Source of the DNA: Stutzerimonas stutzeri
GTDB lineage: Bacteria > Pseudomonadota > Gammaproteobacteria > Pseudomonadales > Pseudomonadaceae
Assembly (NCBI RefSeq): GCF_015291885.1
Contig: NZ_CP036186.1
Location: forward strand, 2,059,001-2,123,000
DNA length: 64,000 nt
Direction of reading: 5' to 3'
Shown here: positions 44,521 to 54,400 of the stretch, piece by piece
Layout of the letters: every line of letters starts with the position of its first letter
How positions within the stretch are numbered: the first letter of the stretch is position 1
Program-made: the position numbers and the translations under genes
Notes under the pieces: generated by a model
Databases searched by the model: none
The model's input: only the letters and a program-made list of their open reading frames with translations
Told to the model about the DNA's origin: nothing

Positions 44521-47048
44521 CAGGCACCTCCCCAGGTCGCCGGGAACAACACGACTGCCGCATAGCTGACCCACAGCACACCCAAGTTGTAGTACCAGAG
44601 CTGCTCGACCACGATGGGCTCGTACGGCGCTTTATCACCTACGTACCCTAGACTGACCCGCCAGGCCTGCAGGGCGGTCAGCACGGCGGCCAGCGTGCAG
44701 TGAATCAGGTTGTAGGCCAGCATCACGAAAATCACGGCATCGTGCGCGGTTTCGGTCGGCGCCAGGCCGGCCGACAGCATCATCCAGAGCAGCATCGCCG
44801 ATTGAACGAAGGCCACGATCGCCAACACGGCAAGTTGCCCCATCAGCCCGCAATGCGTACCGGCGCGCAGGCGCTTGATCAGCCGATGCAGCCAAAACGT
44901 GCCGGCACTCAGCAACAGTGCGCTGGCGAACATCAGCCAACCATTCAGGTCGCTGTCCGGCACTTTCCATTGCGGCGAAACGGTCCACAGATAGAACCAG
45001 CCGAATAGCAGCGACAGATACAGCGCACCGTTGGCCAGCAGTGTTACGCCCATACCCCACAGGCCCGGGCCGTCAAAGGTGCGTGAGTGCAGCGGTGGCT
45101 CTCCAGGCTGTGTATGAGCGTCCGGTGCGGCGGCCGGATGAGCGCCGTTTTCCCAGGACCAGCGCAGCAGCACGATCAATGTGGCGACGGTCGCGATGAT
45201 CGCGAGGATATAGGCCTTGTTCAGCAGGCTCAGGCAAAGCGCAGCGAGGAACACCGAGGCGATGAACGGCAGCCAGCTATTGCCTGGGAGGTGGATGATC
45301 TCGCGCACCTTGCCTGTCAGCGGATCACTGCCCCAGGTCTCCCGTCGGCCCTGGTCGATTACCGTCAACGCATGTTCGCCGCGGGCGATGCTGTCGGGCA
45401 GGTCCGGGTCTTTCCACAGCGGATGACGGTCCGTCACATCAGGCAGGCTGACGAAGTTGTAGGCGCTGGGCGGCAGACTGGTGGCCCACTCGAGTGTATC
45501 GGCGTTCCAGGGATTTTTCGGTGCGCGGACGCCGAAGCGGAAGTGCAGGATGATGTCCAGCAGAATGGTGGCGACACCCACCGCCATGATGAAGCTGCCG
45601 ATGGAGGAAACCAGGTTGGGCATGTCCCAGCCCAGGCCCGTGTCATAAGTGTAGACCCTGCGCGGCATGCCGATCAGGCCGGTCCAGTGCATGATCAGGA
45701 AGGTCACGTTGAAACCGATGAAGAACAGCCAGAAGCCCCAGCGCCCGAGCTTTTCCGATGGCATGCGTCCTGAGAAGTGCGGCAACCAGTAATACAAGCC
45801 GGCCATCAGTGGAAAGACCATGCCGCCCACCAGCACGTAGTGCATGTGTGCGACCACGAAGTGGGTGTCGTGTACCTGCCAATCGAACGGCACGAGTGCC
45901 AGCATCACACCGGTCAGGCCGCCGGCGACGAAGACGATGAGAAAGCCCACCAGCCAGAGCATTGGCACCTTGTACACCGGCTTGCCCAGCCAAAGCGTCG
46001 CCAGCCAAGCGAAGATCTGCACCCCGGTGGGAATTGCAACCAACATGCTGGCCGCCGAGAAGAACGTCGTGGCTAGCTGTGGTATGCCGACCGTGAACAT
46101 GTGGTGTACCCACAGCCCGAAACTGATGAAGCCTGTGGTCAGTACGCCGAGCACGACCCAGCGGTAGCCCACCAGCGGGCGCTGGCAAAACACCGGAATC
46201 AGCGTGGAAACGATGCCGGCGCCGGGCAGGAAGATGATGTACACCTCCGGGTGGCCGAACAGCCAGAACAGGTGCTGCCAGAGCACCGGATCGCCACCGC
46301 GGGCGACATCGAAGAACGGCATACCCGCTGCGCGTTCCAGTTCCAGCAGGATGGAGCCCAGGATCAGTGGCGGAAAGCCGACCACGATCATCATCGCCAT
46401 CACCAGGATGTACCACGCATACAGCGGCATCTTGTGCAGCGCCATGCCGTTGGTGCGCGTGCGCAGGATCGATACCACCAGCTCGACACCGGCCGATACC
46501 GCGGAAATCTCGACGAAGGTGATTCCCAGCAGCCAGAAATCCGAGTTTACCCCCGGCGTATGGGCCGAGCTGGATAGTGGCGTGTACATGAACCAGCCGG
46601 CCTTGGGCGCGACGTCGAGAAAGATGCTCGACAGCAGGATCAGCCCGCCGAACAGGTAGCAGTAGTAGCCAAGGGCAGAAAGCCTCGGAAAGACCAGGTC
46701 GCGGGCGCCGATCATCTTCGGGATCAGGTAGACCGCCAGCCCCTCCATCATGGGTACCGCGAAGAGGAACATCATCACCGTGCCGTGCATGGTGAAGACC
46801 TGGTTGTAGACGTCCGGCTCCATCAGCTCATAGCCGGGCAAGGCGAGCTGGGTGCGGATCAGCATCGCCAGCAGTCCGCCCACCAGAAAGAAGAAGGCGC
46901 CGGTGACCAGAAAGCGCAAGCCGATGCTGGTGTGATTGACGATGGTCAGCGCGCGCCAGCCGCGCGGGTTGCCCCACACCTTGTCGAATTCGTCTTGCAT
47001 CTGTTCGAGATTGGCTGCGGGCGCGCCACTCTTTTGAGTCGGATTCAT
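44520..47048 (-). CDS. Cytochrome c oxidase subunit I and III fusion (caa3 type)
   Basis: 842 residues. The first 550 form subunit I with 12 helices. Heme and copper motifs are visible: EPDVYNQVFTMHGTVMMFLF (low-spin heme ligand), WLFGHPEVYIIFLPG (the CuB His and the cross-linked Tyr), VWVHHMFTVG (CuB histidines) and HDTHFVVAHMHYVLVGG (heme a3 ligands). The last 230 residues are subunit III, with seven helices. Fusion of I and III is known in some caa3/SoxM-type oxidases. The start overlaps the end of the subunit II gene by four bases. Confidence 0.93.
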   Translation of the reverse strand: MNPTQKSGAPAANLEQMQDEFDKVWGNPRGWRALTIVNHTSIGLRFLVTGAFFFLVGGLLAMLIRTQLALPGYELMEPDVYNQVFTMHGTVMMFLFAVPMMEGLAVYLIPKMIGARDLVFPRLSALGYYCYLFGGLILLSSIFLDVAPKAGWFMYTPLSSSAHTPGVNSDFWLLGITFVEISAVSAGVELVVSILRTRTNGMALHKMPLYAWYILVMAMMIVVGFPPLILGSILLELERAAGMPFFDVARGGDPVLWQHLFWLFGHPEVYIIFLPGAGIVSTLIPVFCQRPLVGYRWVVLGVLTTGFISFGLWVHHMFTVGIPQLATTFFSAASMLVAIPTGVQIFAWLATLWLGKPVYKVPMLWLVGFLIVFVAGGLTGVMLALVPFDWQVHDTHFVVAHMHYVLVGGMVFPLMAGLYYWLPHFSGRMPSEKLGRWGFWLFFIGFNVTFLIMHWTGLIGMPRRVYTYDTGLGWDMPNLVSSIGSFIMAVGVATILLDIILHFRFGVRAPKNPWNADTLEWATSLPPSAYNFVSLPDVTDRHPLWKDPDLPDSIARGEHALTVIDQGRRETWGSDPLTGKVREIIHLPGNSWLPFIASVFLAALCLSLLNKAYILAIIATVATLIVLLRWSWENGAHPAAAPDAHTQPGEPPLHSRTFDGPGLWGMGVTLLANGALYLSLLFGWFYLWTVSPQWKVPDSDLNGWLMFASALLLSAGTFWLHRLIKRLRAGTHCGLMGQLAVLAIVAFVQSAMLLWMMLSAGLAPTETAHDAVIFVMLAYNLIHCTLAAVLTALQAWRVSLGYVGDKAPYEPIVVEQLWYYNLGVLWVSYAAVVLFPATWGGA

Positions 47049-48061
47049 GGAGCTAGGGTCTCCAGCCAGTCGGCAAGCTGGCCGAGGGTTTCTTCGGGAA
47101 TGTCGTCGTGCCGGGGCATCGCGTTGCCGTGTTTGAGGCTCTGGTGATCGCTCAGCCAGCGCCGCAGGCCTTCACTGTCGTTGGCGATCACACCTGCACC
47201 CAATGTGGGGCGGGTCGCGAGATCGCTCAGGTCTGGGGCGCGGTTGCCCTCACTGACGCCACTCACGCGGTGGCATTGGCTGCAGCGCTCATTGAAAATC
47301 TGGCCGGCGGGGCCTGTCGGTGGTTGGTGTTGGAGGTCTGTACGGCTTTCGATCCAGCCCGCAAACGCCTCGGATTCCAAAGCCTCCACGTGCAGAATCA
47401 TATGGGCGTGCTGGCTGCCGCAGAATTCCGAGCACTGCCCGCGGAACACGCCGGTCTGCGATGCCTGCAGGCGCAGGGTATTCGTCCGGCCGGGAACCAT
47501 GTCCAGCTTGCCGCCCAGACGCGGCACCCAGAACGAGTGAATCACGTCGGCGCTGGTGACTTCGACGTCTACCGGTCGGTCGACCGGCAGAATGAACTGG
47601 TTGGCCGTTACCACGCCGCTTTCCGGGTAGCGCACCTCCCACCACCATTGATGGCCGATGACCTGGATGCGCAATGGTTGCTCGCCTTCGACCGGCAACG
47701 GCAGCATGCCGCGCCCGGTGGGAATGCCGAACGCCAGCAGGGCGATGATGGTGACGGTGGGCAGGATCAGGCCGCCGCCGATGATCCAGCGACGATTGAT
47801 CCGTTTGGCTTCTTCGGCGGTGTGCGTTCGCGGGCGGCGCAGCATCGCGTAGATCCACAGCGCGCTCACTACCAGCAGCACCACCACGGAAAAGCCGAAC
47901 ATCGCCCACCAGACGTTCGCCACGTCGCGGGCCATCGGGCCGGCCGGTGAAAGCGCCGATTGCGGACCGTCGCAGGCCGCGAGTAAAGGAACTGCCAGCG
48001 CCAGCGTGGTCCATTTGAAAGGGTTGCCGCCTCGTCTCGACCACTGGGCGGCCCGTTTCAC
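47045..48061 (-). CDS. Cytochrome c oxidase subunit II with C-terminal cytochrome c domain
   Basis: 338 residues. An N-terminal lipoprotein-like signal (ALAVPLLAACDG; lipobox cysteine near 31) precedes two helices. The CuA domain has CSEFCGSQHAHM and an aromatic patch GHQWWWEVRYP. The C-terminal 90 residues carry a c-type heme site CSQCH, so the enzyme is a caa3 oxidase. I chose GTG 48061, because the frame upstream (some 200 codons) shows no similarity and no closer ATG exists; the ribosome site is weak, so this start is uncertain. It heads a four-gene operon. Confidence 0.9.
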   Translation of the reverse strand: MKRAAQWSRRGGNPFKWTTLALAVPLLAACDGPQSALSPAGPMARDVANVWWAMFGFSVVVLLVVSALWIYAMLRRPRTHTAEEAKRINRRWIIGGGLILPTVTIIALLAFGIPTGRGMLPLPVEGEQPLRIQVIGHQWWWEVRYPESGVVTANQFILPVDRPVDVEVTSADVIHSFWVPRLGGKLDMVPGRTNTLRLQASQTGVFRGQCSEFCGSQHAHMILHVEALESEAFAGWIESRTDLQHQPPTGPAGQIFNERCSQCHRVSGVSEGNRAPDLSDLATRPTLGAGVIANDSEGLRRWLSDHQSLKHGNAMPRHDDIPEETLGQLADWLETLAP

Positions 48062-48082
48062 TTCAGTGCCTGGGAGGGCCGG

Positions 48083-48559
48083 ATGGCCACAGAACGCGAG
48101 TCGATCAACAGCAACGCCGCCATTGCCGGCCATCCGCTGCACCCGATGATGATTCACTTCCCCGTCGCGGCGTTGATCGGCCTGGTGCCGGCGGATCTCG
48201 CCTACCTGTGGACGCTTGACGAATTCTGGTGGCGCGCTGGCCTCTGGCTTTCCGGTGTGGGTGCGATCGGCGGCTGGATCGCCAGCGTCGCCGGCGTGAT
48301 TGATCTGGTCACCGTGCAGCAGATTCGCCGCAAGGTGACCGCGTGGTGCCATGCGATCCTGGCGGTGATGATGCTTTCCCTGGCCTCGCTGAACTGGCTG
48401 TTGCGCTACCAGGGCATGGATCGCGGTGACGGCGATGCCATGTGGGGTCTCTACCTGTCGCTGCTGACCGCCGTGCTGATCTCGCTGGCGGCCTTTCTCG
48501 GCGGGCGCCTGGTCTACGAGCACGCGGTTGGTGTGGACGTTGAAGGTGATGGGCCGTAA
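48083..48559 (+). CDS. DUF2231 membrane protein
   Basis: 158 residues with four membrane helices and the N-terminal motif GHPLHPMMIHFPVA, diagnostic of DUF2231. The two histidine groups could bind heme or metal. The start is 21 bases from the start of the divergent oxidase subunit II gene, so the two share a very small promoter region, or one of the starts is placed slightly wrong. Function unknown; position suggests a respiratory role. Confidence 0.87.
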   Translation: MATERESINSNAAIAGHPLHPMMIHFPVAALIGLVPADLAYLWTLDEFWWRAGLWLSGVGAIGGWIASVAGVIDLVTVQQIRRKVTAWCHAILAVMMLSLASLNWLLRYQGMDRGDGDAMWGLYLSLLTAVLISLAAFLGGRLVYEHAVGVDVEGDGP

Positions 48560-48680
48560 GCGCGAGTCGCAACTGATCGAGTCGTCTCCTGGCGACCTGC
48601 CGGGCTGCGCCGCGCAATGGCGCTGAGGGTATACGAATCGGGCCGGAGAGTCGGTCATGCGAGGCGGTCGTTCCTTGAGG

Positions 48681-49094
48681 TCAGAAGGGCTTGGCCAGCA
48701 CCAGCCACAGAGTCAGGGCGATCAGCACGGGCACCATCACGCCCAAGGTGATGCACTGGTATGTGACGCCACGCTCCGGCTCGCGTTCGATGCGCAGGAC
48801 GAGAACGCCGCACAGCGCATGACAGAGCGCCATCGCCGTCACCACCGTGAGCTTCATGATCAGCCAGCCTGCCAGCGTGCCGTCGCGCAGGAACAGCGCC
48901 GTGCCGGAGCCGATCGCCAGCAGCGCAGCCGGGGTGCTGATGAGGGTGAAGACCATGCGGGTGAGGTGTGCATGGTCACGGTAGAAGAGCTGATCGCTAC
49001 GCTTGGTGCCCGCCGCGATCAGCGCCGGGAGATAAAGCAGCGAGCCGCACCAGCAGAGCAGGGCAGCGAAGTGCAGCAGTTTGAGCAAGGGCAT
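48681..49094 (-). CDS. CopD/HemJ-like membrane protein
   Basis: 137 residues with four hydrophobic helices. Histidine in LLKLLHFAALLCWCGSLLYLPAL and the RMVFTLISTPAALLAIGSGTAL stretch resemble the CopD and HemJ membrane families, which handle copper or oxidise protoporphyrinogen. The two cannot be told apart with confidence here. I chose ATG 49094 because GGAG lies six bases upstream; a start four codons earlier is possible. Converges with the DUF2231 gene. Confidence 0.7.
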   Translation of the reverse strand: MPLLKLLHFAALLCWCGSLLYLPALIAAGTKRSDQLFYRDHAHLTRMVFTLISTPAALLAIGSGTALFLRDGTLAGWLIMKLTVVTAMALCHALCGVLVLRIEREPERGVTYQCITLGVMVPVLIALTLWLVLAKPF

Positions 49095-49215
49095 GCCGGT
49101 CTCCATCCTGCCTGACGCGAGTCAGAGGATGTGACAGCCCTGCTTCAGGGCAGTTCGCCATGCCGTTGGCGATGCAGCGGGTCGGCAACCCAGCCCGCGC
49201 GACGGTTGGCTCGTG

Positions 49216-50067
49216 TCAGTCGCGCGCCTCGCCTTCGCGTCGCTCGAACAGCTGGCTGCCGCAGCGACTGCAGAAGGCCGCATTGGGCTCATGGGTGAGC
49301 TTGTCGCAGGTCGGGCAGCTGTGGCGCAGGCTGTCCTGGCGCATGGCATTCGCCAGCTCGGCGGTGAAGATGCCGGTCGGCACGGCGATGATCGAATAAC
49401 CAGTGATCATCACCATCGTCGCCAGCGCCTTGCCCAACGGCGTATGCGGAACGATATCGCCGAAGCCGACCGTGGTCAGTGTGACCACCGCCCAGTAGAT
49501 GCTTATCGGAATGCTGGTGAAGCCATTGCCTGGCCCTTCGATCACATACATCAGCGTGCCGTAAACGATGATCAGGGTGGTTACGCTGACGAGGAAGACG
49601 ATGATCTTCTGCCGACTGCCCTGCAGTGCTACTAGCAGGAAGTTGGCTTGGCTCAGGTACGGAGTGAGCTTGAGTACGCGAAATATTCGCAGCATGCGGA
49701 CGATGCGCACCACCAGCAAGTACTGCGCGTCAGGCAGCATCAGGGCAATGAAAGCGGGCAGCACCGACAGTAAATCGATGGCACCGTAAAAGCTGAAAAT
49801 GTACTTGCGTGGTTCGGGGTGCGTGTAAATCCGCACTACGTATTCCAGGGCAAATATTGCCGTGAAGGCCCACTCCAGATTGGTCAGCAACTGGCCATGT
49901 CGCTCATTGAACGAGGCGATGCTGTCGAGCATCACCACCACCAGGCTGGTCATGATGATCACCAAAAGCCAGGTGTCGAAGCGCTTGCCGGCCGGTGTAT
50001 TGGTGAAAAAAATGATGACGTATAGACGCTCTCGCCAGTCCATCGCTTTCAAGGAGTCGTTATCCAT
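49216..50067 (-). CDS. Voltage-gated potassium-channel-like ion transporter with C-terminal zinc ribbon
   Basis: 283 residues with six membrane helices. The S4-like helix VVRIVRMLRIFRVLKLTPYL carries regularly spaced arginines. The selectivity filter TTVGFGDI follows a pore helix near residue 200. The last 30 residues hold a CxxC-x11-CxxC set (CPTCDKLTHEPNAAFCSRCG) that looks like a zinc ribbon. The channel part is clear; the ribbon may regulate gating or assembly, which is inference. Confidence 0.9.
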   Translation of the reverse strand: MDNDSLKAMDWRERLYVIIFFTNTPAGKRFDTWLLVIIMTSLVVVMLDSIASFNERHGQLLTNLEWAFTAIFALEYVVRIYTHPEPRKYIFSFYGAIDLLSVLPAFIALMLPDAQYLLVVRIVRMLRIFRVLKLTPYLSQANFLLVALQGSRQKIIVFLVSVTTLIIVYGTLMYVIEGPGNGFTSIPISIYWAVVTLTTVGFGDIVPHTPLGKALATMVMITGYSIIAVPTGIFTAELANAMRQDSLRHSCPTCDKLTHEPNAAFCSRCGSQLFERREGEARD

Positions 50068-50247
50068 TCGCCGTGGTCTCTCACATGAGTGGCAGATCGC
50101 TGTTGAAGCGGCCCATTAAAACACTGCGATCGCCTCGCTGCATGTCGCGCTATGGTGCCGGCTGCTCACCGTTGGTAACGTCGCTTTGCCTGATTGGCGC
50201 TTAGCGCATAGTCTGAATACAGGCGCAGCCAGCAGTTGGAGAGTGCA

Positions 50248-51243
50248 ATGCCCGATTCCCAGTTGGTCGACCCGTTCGGCCGGCGCATCACCTACCTGAG
50301 GTTGTCGGTAACCGATCGCTGTGATTTCCGCTGCACTTATTGCATGAGCGAAGACATGGTCTTCGCTCCCCGCGCGCAGATCCTTACCCTCGAAGAGCTT
50401 TATGCGGTAGCCGATGCCTTCATCAGTCTCGGCGTTAAACGTATCCGCGTAACCGGCGGCGAGCCGCTGGTGCGCAAGGGCCTCACCGGGCTGTTGGCGC
50501 GATTAGGCGCACGTAGCGAACTGGAAGACCTGGCCATTACCACCAACGGCTCACAGCTGCCGGTACTGGCAGCTGCTTTGCATGATGCTGGCGTGAATCG
50601 GCTGAACATCAGCCTGGATTCACTCAAGCGTGAACGGTTCGCCGAACTGACGCGCCGCGACATGCTCCATCAGGTCGTCCAAGGCATCGATGCGGCAATC
50701 GATGCCGGTTTCAGTCGGATCAAGCTAAACAGCGTGATCCAGAAAGGCCGGAATGATGACGAGGTGCTGGATTTGGTGAATTTCGCCGTCGAGCGAGGGC
50801 TGGACATCAGCTTCATCGAAGAAATGCCGCTGGGCAACGTTTCCAGTCACGAGCGTGAAATTACCTTTTGCTCCAGCGAAGAGGTGCGCGAGCGTATAGA
50901 AGCAGGCCATCAGCTGGTGCGCAGCAGCCACACCACCGGCGGACCTTCACGCTATTGGCAGGTCGCGGGAACCGACACCCAGGTCGGCTTCATTTCGCCG
51001 CACAGCAATAACTTCTGTGGCAGCTGCAACCGCGTACGTGTGACCGCGGAGGGCAAGCTGGTGCTCTGCCTGGGGCATGAGGGTGCGCTTGACCTTAAAA
51101 GCCTGATGCGCCGTTATCCCGGTGACAGCGAGAGGCTGCGCAATGCTCTGGTGAACGCGTTGCAGCTCAAGCCGGAGAAGCACCACTTCCGCACCGATGA
51201 GCAGGTTCAGGTGGTGCGTTTCATGAGCATGACGGGCGGTTAG
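50248..51243 (+). CDS. moaA: GTP 3',8-cyclase (molybdenum cofactor biosynthesis)
   Basis: 331 residues. A radical-SAM enzyme that starts molybdopterin synthesis. N-terminal cluster Cys25, Cys29, Cys32 (RCDFRCTYCM), C-terminal cluster CGSCNRVR plus a third cysteine in LVLCLG, and the functional C-terminal GG are all present. ATG 50248 is preceded by GGAGAG at the right distance; a TTG four codons upstream is a poorer choice. It stands alone; no other moa gene is seen nearby. Confidence 0.95.
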   Translation: MPDSQLVDPFGRRITYLRLSVTDRCDFRCTYCMSEDMVFAPRAQILTLEELYAVADAFISLGVKRIRVTGGEPLVRKGLTGLLARLGARSELEDLAITTNGSQLPVLAAALHDAGVNRLNISLDSLKRERFAELTRRDMLHQVVQGIDAAIDAGFSRIKLNSVIQKGRNDDEVLDLVNFAVERGLDISFIEEMPLGNVSSHEREITFCSSEEVRERIEAGHQLVRSSHTTGGPSRYWQVAGTDTQVGFISPHSNNFCGSCNRVRVTAEGKLVLCLGHEGALDLKSLMRRYPGDSERLRNALVNALQLKPEKHHFRTDEQVQVVRFMSMTGG

Positions 51244-51470
51244 TGTTCCGAGGGAGTTGCCCGTCAATCAAAAACCTCTTTAATTCCTCCGGCATCCTGC
51301 CGCTTTTGGCTGCTGCGTCCGCGGTTCTGTGCGCCGCCACGCTGCGAGCAGAGCCAGGCTGCGTGATAAACTCCCTGGCTTCTTGCCAGTACCCATTCGA
51401 TGCCAGGATTTCCGATGTTCACGGCGACTACGCTTATTCGTTTCCACGCTGACTGCCACGGATAGGCTGC

Positions 51471-54400
51471 ATGCGACTGAAAAGCATCAAACTTGCCGGC
51501 TTCAAATCTTTCGTCGATCCCACCACGGTCAGCTTTCCAAGCAACATGGCAGCCGTAGTCGGGCCCAATGGCTGCGGCAAATCCAACATCATCGATGCCG
51601 TGCGCTGGGTTATGGGTGAAAGCTCAGCTAAGAACCTGCGCGGCGAGTCGATGACGGACGTCATCTTCAATGGCTCCAACACGCGCAAGCCGGTCACCCA
51701 GGCAAGCATCGAGCTGATTTTCGACAACTCCGACGGTACGCTGACTGGCGAGTACGCGGCCTTCGCCGAGATATCCATCCGCCGCCGCGTAACCCGTGAC
51801 TCGCAGAACACCTACTTTCTCAACGGCGTGAAATGCCGTCGACGCGACATCACCGATATCTTCCTTGGTACTGGCCTCGGGCCACGCAGCTATTCGATCA
51901 TCGAGCAGGGCATGATCTCCAAGCTGATTGAGGCCAAGCCCGAAGACCTGCGCAACTTCATCGAGGAAGCCGCCGGCATCTCCAAGTACAAGGAGCGCCG
52001 GCGCGAAACCGAGAGTCGTATTCGTCGTACCCATGAGAATCTCGCGCGACTGACAGATCTGCGCGAAGAGCTCGAGCGACAGCTCGAACGTTTGCACCGT
52101 CAGGCGCAATCGGCAGAGAAGTATCAGGAATACAAGGCCGAGGAGCGGCAGCTCAAGGCGCAGCTGTCGGCCCTCCGTTGGCAGGCTTTGAATGACCAAG
52201 TGGGCCAGCGCGAGCAGGTGATCGGCGATCAGGAAGTGGCCTTCGAGGCACTGGTCGCCGAGCAGCGCAACGCCGATGCAAGCATCGAGCGCCTGCGTGA
52301 CGGTCATCATGAGCTGTCTGAGCGTTTCAATCAGGTGCAGGGGCGGTTCTATTCTGTCGGCGGCGATATCGCCCGCGTCGAGCAGAGTATCCAGCATGGC
52401 CAGCAGCGCCTACGCCAGTTGCAGGACGATCTGCGCGAGGCTGAGCAGGCGCGCCTCGAAACCGAATCGCACCTCGGCCACGATCGCACCCTGCTCGCTA
52501 CGCTGGGCGAGGAGCTGGCCATGCTCGAGCCGGAACAGGAGCTATCCAGCGCCGCCGCCGAGGAATCGTCCGCCCAGCTGGAAGAGGCCGAAGCGGCCAT
52601 GCAGGTCTGGCAGGAACAGTGGGAGCGCTTCAATCAGCACAGCGCCGAGCCGCGCCGTGCTGCCGAAGTTCAGCAATCGCGCATTCAGCAGCTGGAGCAG
52701 AGTCTGGAGCGGCTGGCCGAACGTCAGCGACGGCTCGATGACGAACGTGCGCTGCTGGCTACGGATCCTGAGGATGTTGCGATCCTCGAACTCGGTGAGC
52801 AGCTTGCAGCCAGTGAGCTGAACCTTGAGACGCTTGCGGCAGATGGCGAAACCCTCAATGAACGCCTGGAGCAACTGCGTGAGACGTTGCAGCAGGCGAC
52901 TCAAACGCAACAGCAGCTGCAGGGCGATCTGCAGCGTCTGAACGGCCGTATCGCCTCGTTGGAGGCGTTGCAGCAAGCGGCTATGGACCCGGGCAAGGGT
53001 GTTGGCGAATGGCTGCAGGAGCAAGGGTTGGAGCAAAGCCCGCGTCTCGCCGAGGGGCTGCGCGTCGAGCCCGGCTGGGAGCTGGCAGTTGAAACTGTGC
53101 TCGGTGCCGATCTGCACGCCGTGCTGCTGGACGATTTTGCGGCGATTGCGCTCGAGGACTTCGAGCAGGGCGACCTGCGGCTGGTCATCCCGGCGAATAG
53201 CGGTGCGCGCCGCCCTGGTAGCTTGCTCGATCTGGTCGAGTCTGCAGTGGACCTGTCGCACTGGCTGGGCAACGTGCGGCCGGTCGACTCGCTGGAGCAG
53301 GCGCTGGCCGCACGCTCTGGGCTGCATGAAGGTGAAAGCCTGGTAAGTCGCGACGGCTATTGGGTTGGCCGGCATTTTCTGCGGGTGCGACGCGCCAGCG
53401 AGGCCGAGTCCGGTGTGCTCGCACGGGGCCAGGAGCTGGAGCGCCTGAACGCAGAACGCGATGAGCGTGAAGCCAGCGTGGCGTCAGTCGAAGAGCGCAT
53501 CGCCCAATTGCGCGGCGATCAATCCCGCCTCGAAGAGGAGCGCGAGCAACAGCGCCGGCGGCAACAAGAGGAAGCGCGCTCTCACAGTGATCTCAAGGCG
53601 CAATTGTCCGCTGGGCAGGTTCGACTGGAGCAACTGGCGCTGCGCCGCCGGCGGCTGGATGAAGAGCTGGTTGAACAACATGAACAGCGCGAGATCGAGA
53701 CCGAGCAACTCGGCGAAGCGCGCCTGCAGCTGCAGGACGCGTTAGATGCTATGGCCCAGGACACCGAGCAGCGTGAAACTCTGCTGGCTGACAGGGACGG
53801 AATTCGCGAACAGCTCGATCGTATTCGCCAGGAGGCGCGCCAGCAAAAGGATCACGCGCACCAGTTGGCGCTGCGGGTTGGCTCGCTCAAGGCGCAGCAT
53901 GAGTCAACCCGACAGGCGCTGGATCGTTTGGAGCAACAGTTCGAGCGAGCTATCGAACGCCGTGAGCAGCTCACGCTCAACCTGGAAGAAGGCGAGGCTC
54001 CGCTGGAAGAGCTGCGTATGAAGCTTGAGGAGCTCTTGGAGCGGCGCATGGGCGTCGAAGAAGAGCTCAAACACGCGCGGCTTGCACTGGAAGATGCTGA
54101 TCGAGAGCTGCGCGACGCGGAGAAACGGCGTACCCAGGCCGAACAGCAGGCGCAGTTGCTGCGCGGCCAGTTGGAGCAGCAGCGGCTGGACTGGCAGGGG
54201 CTGAGCGTCAGGCGCAAGGCGCTGCAGGATCAGCTGCACGAGGACGGATATGACCTGCACGGGGTGCTCGCCACCTTGCCAGCCGAGGCGACCGAGGCTG
54301 GCTGGGAAGCGGAGCTGGAGCGCCTTGCCCAACGCATTCAGCGCCTGGGGCCGATCAACCTGGCGGCGATCGATGAATACCAACAGCAATCGGAACGCAA

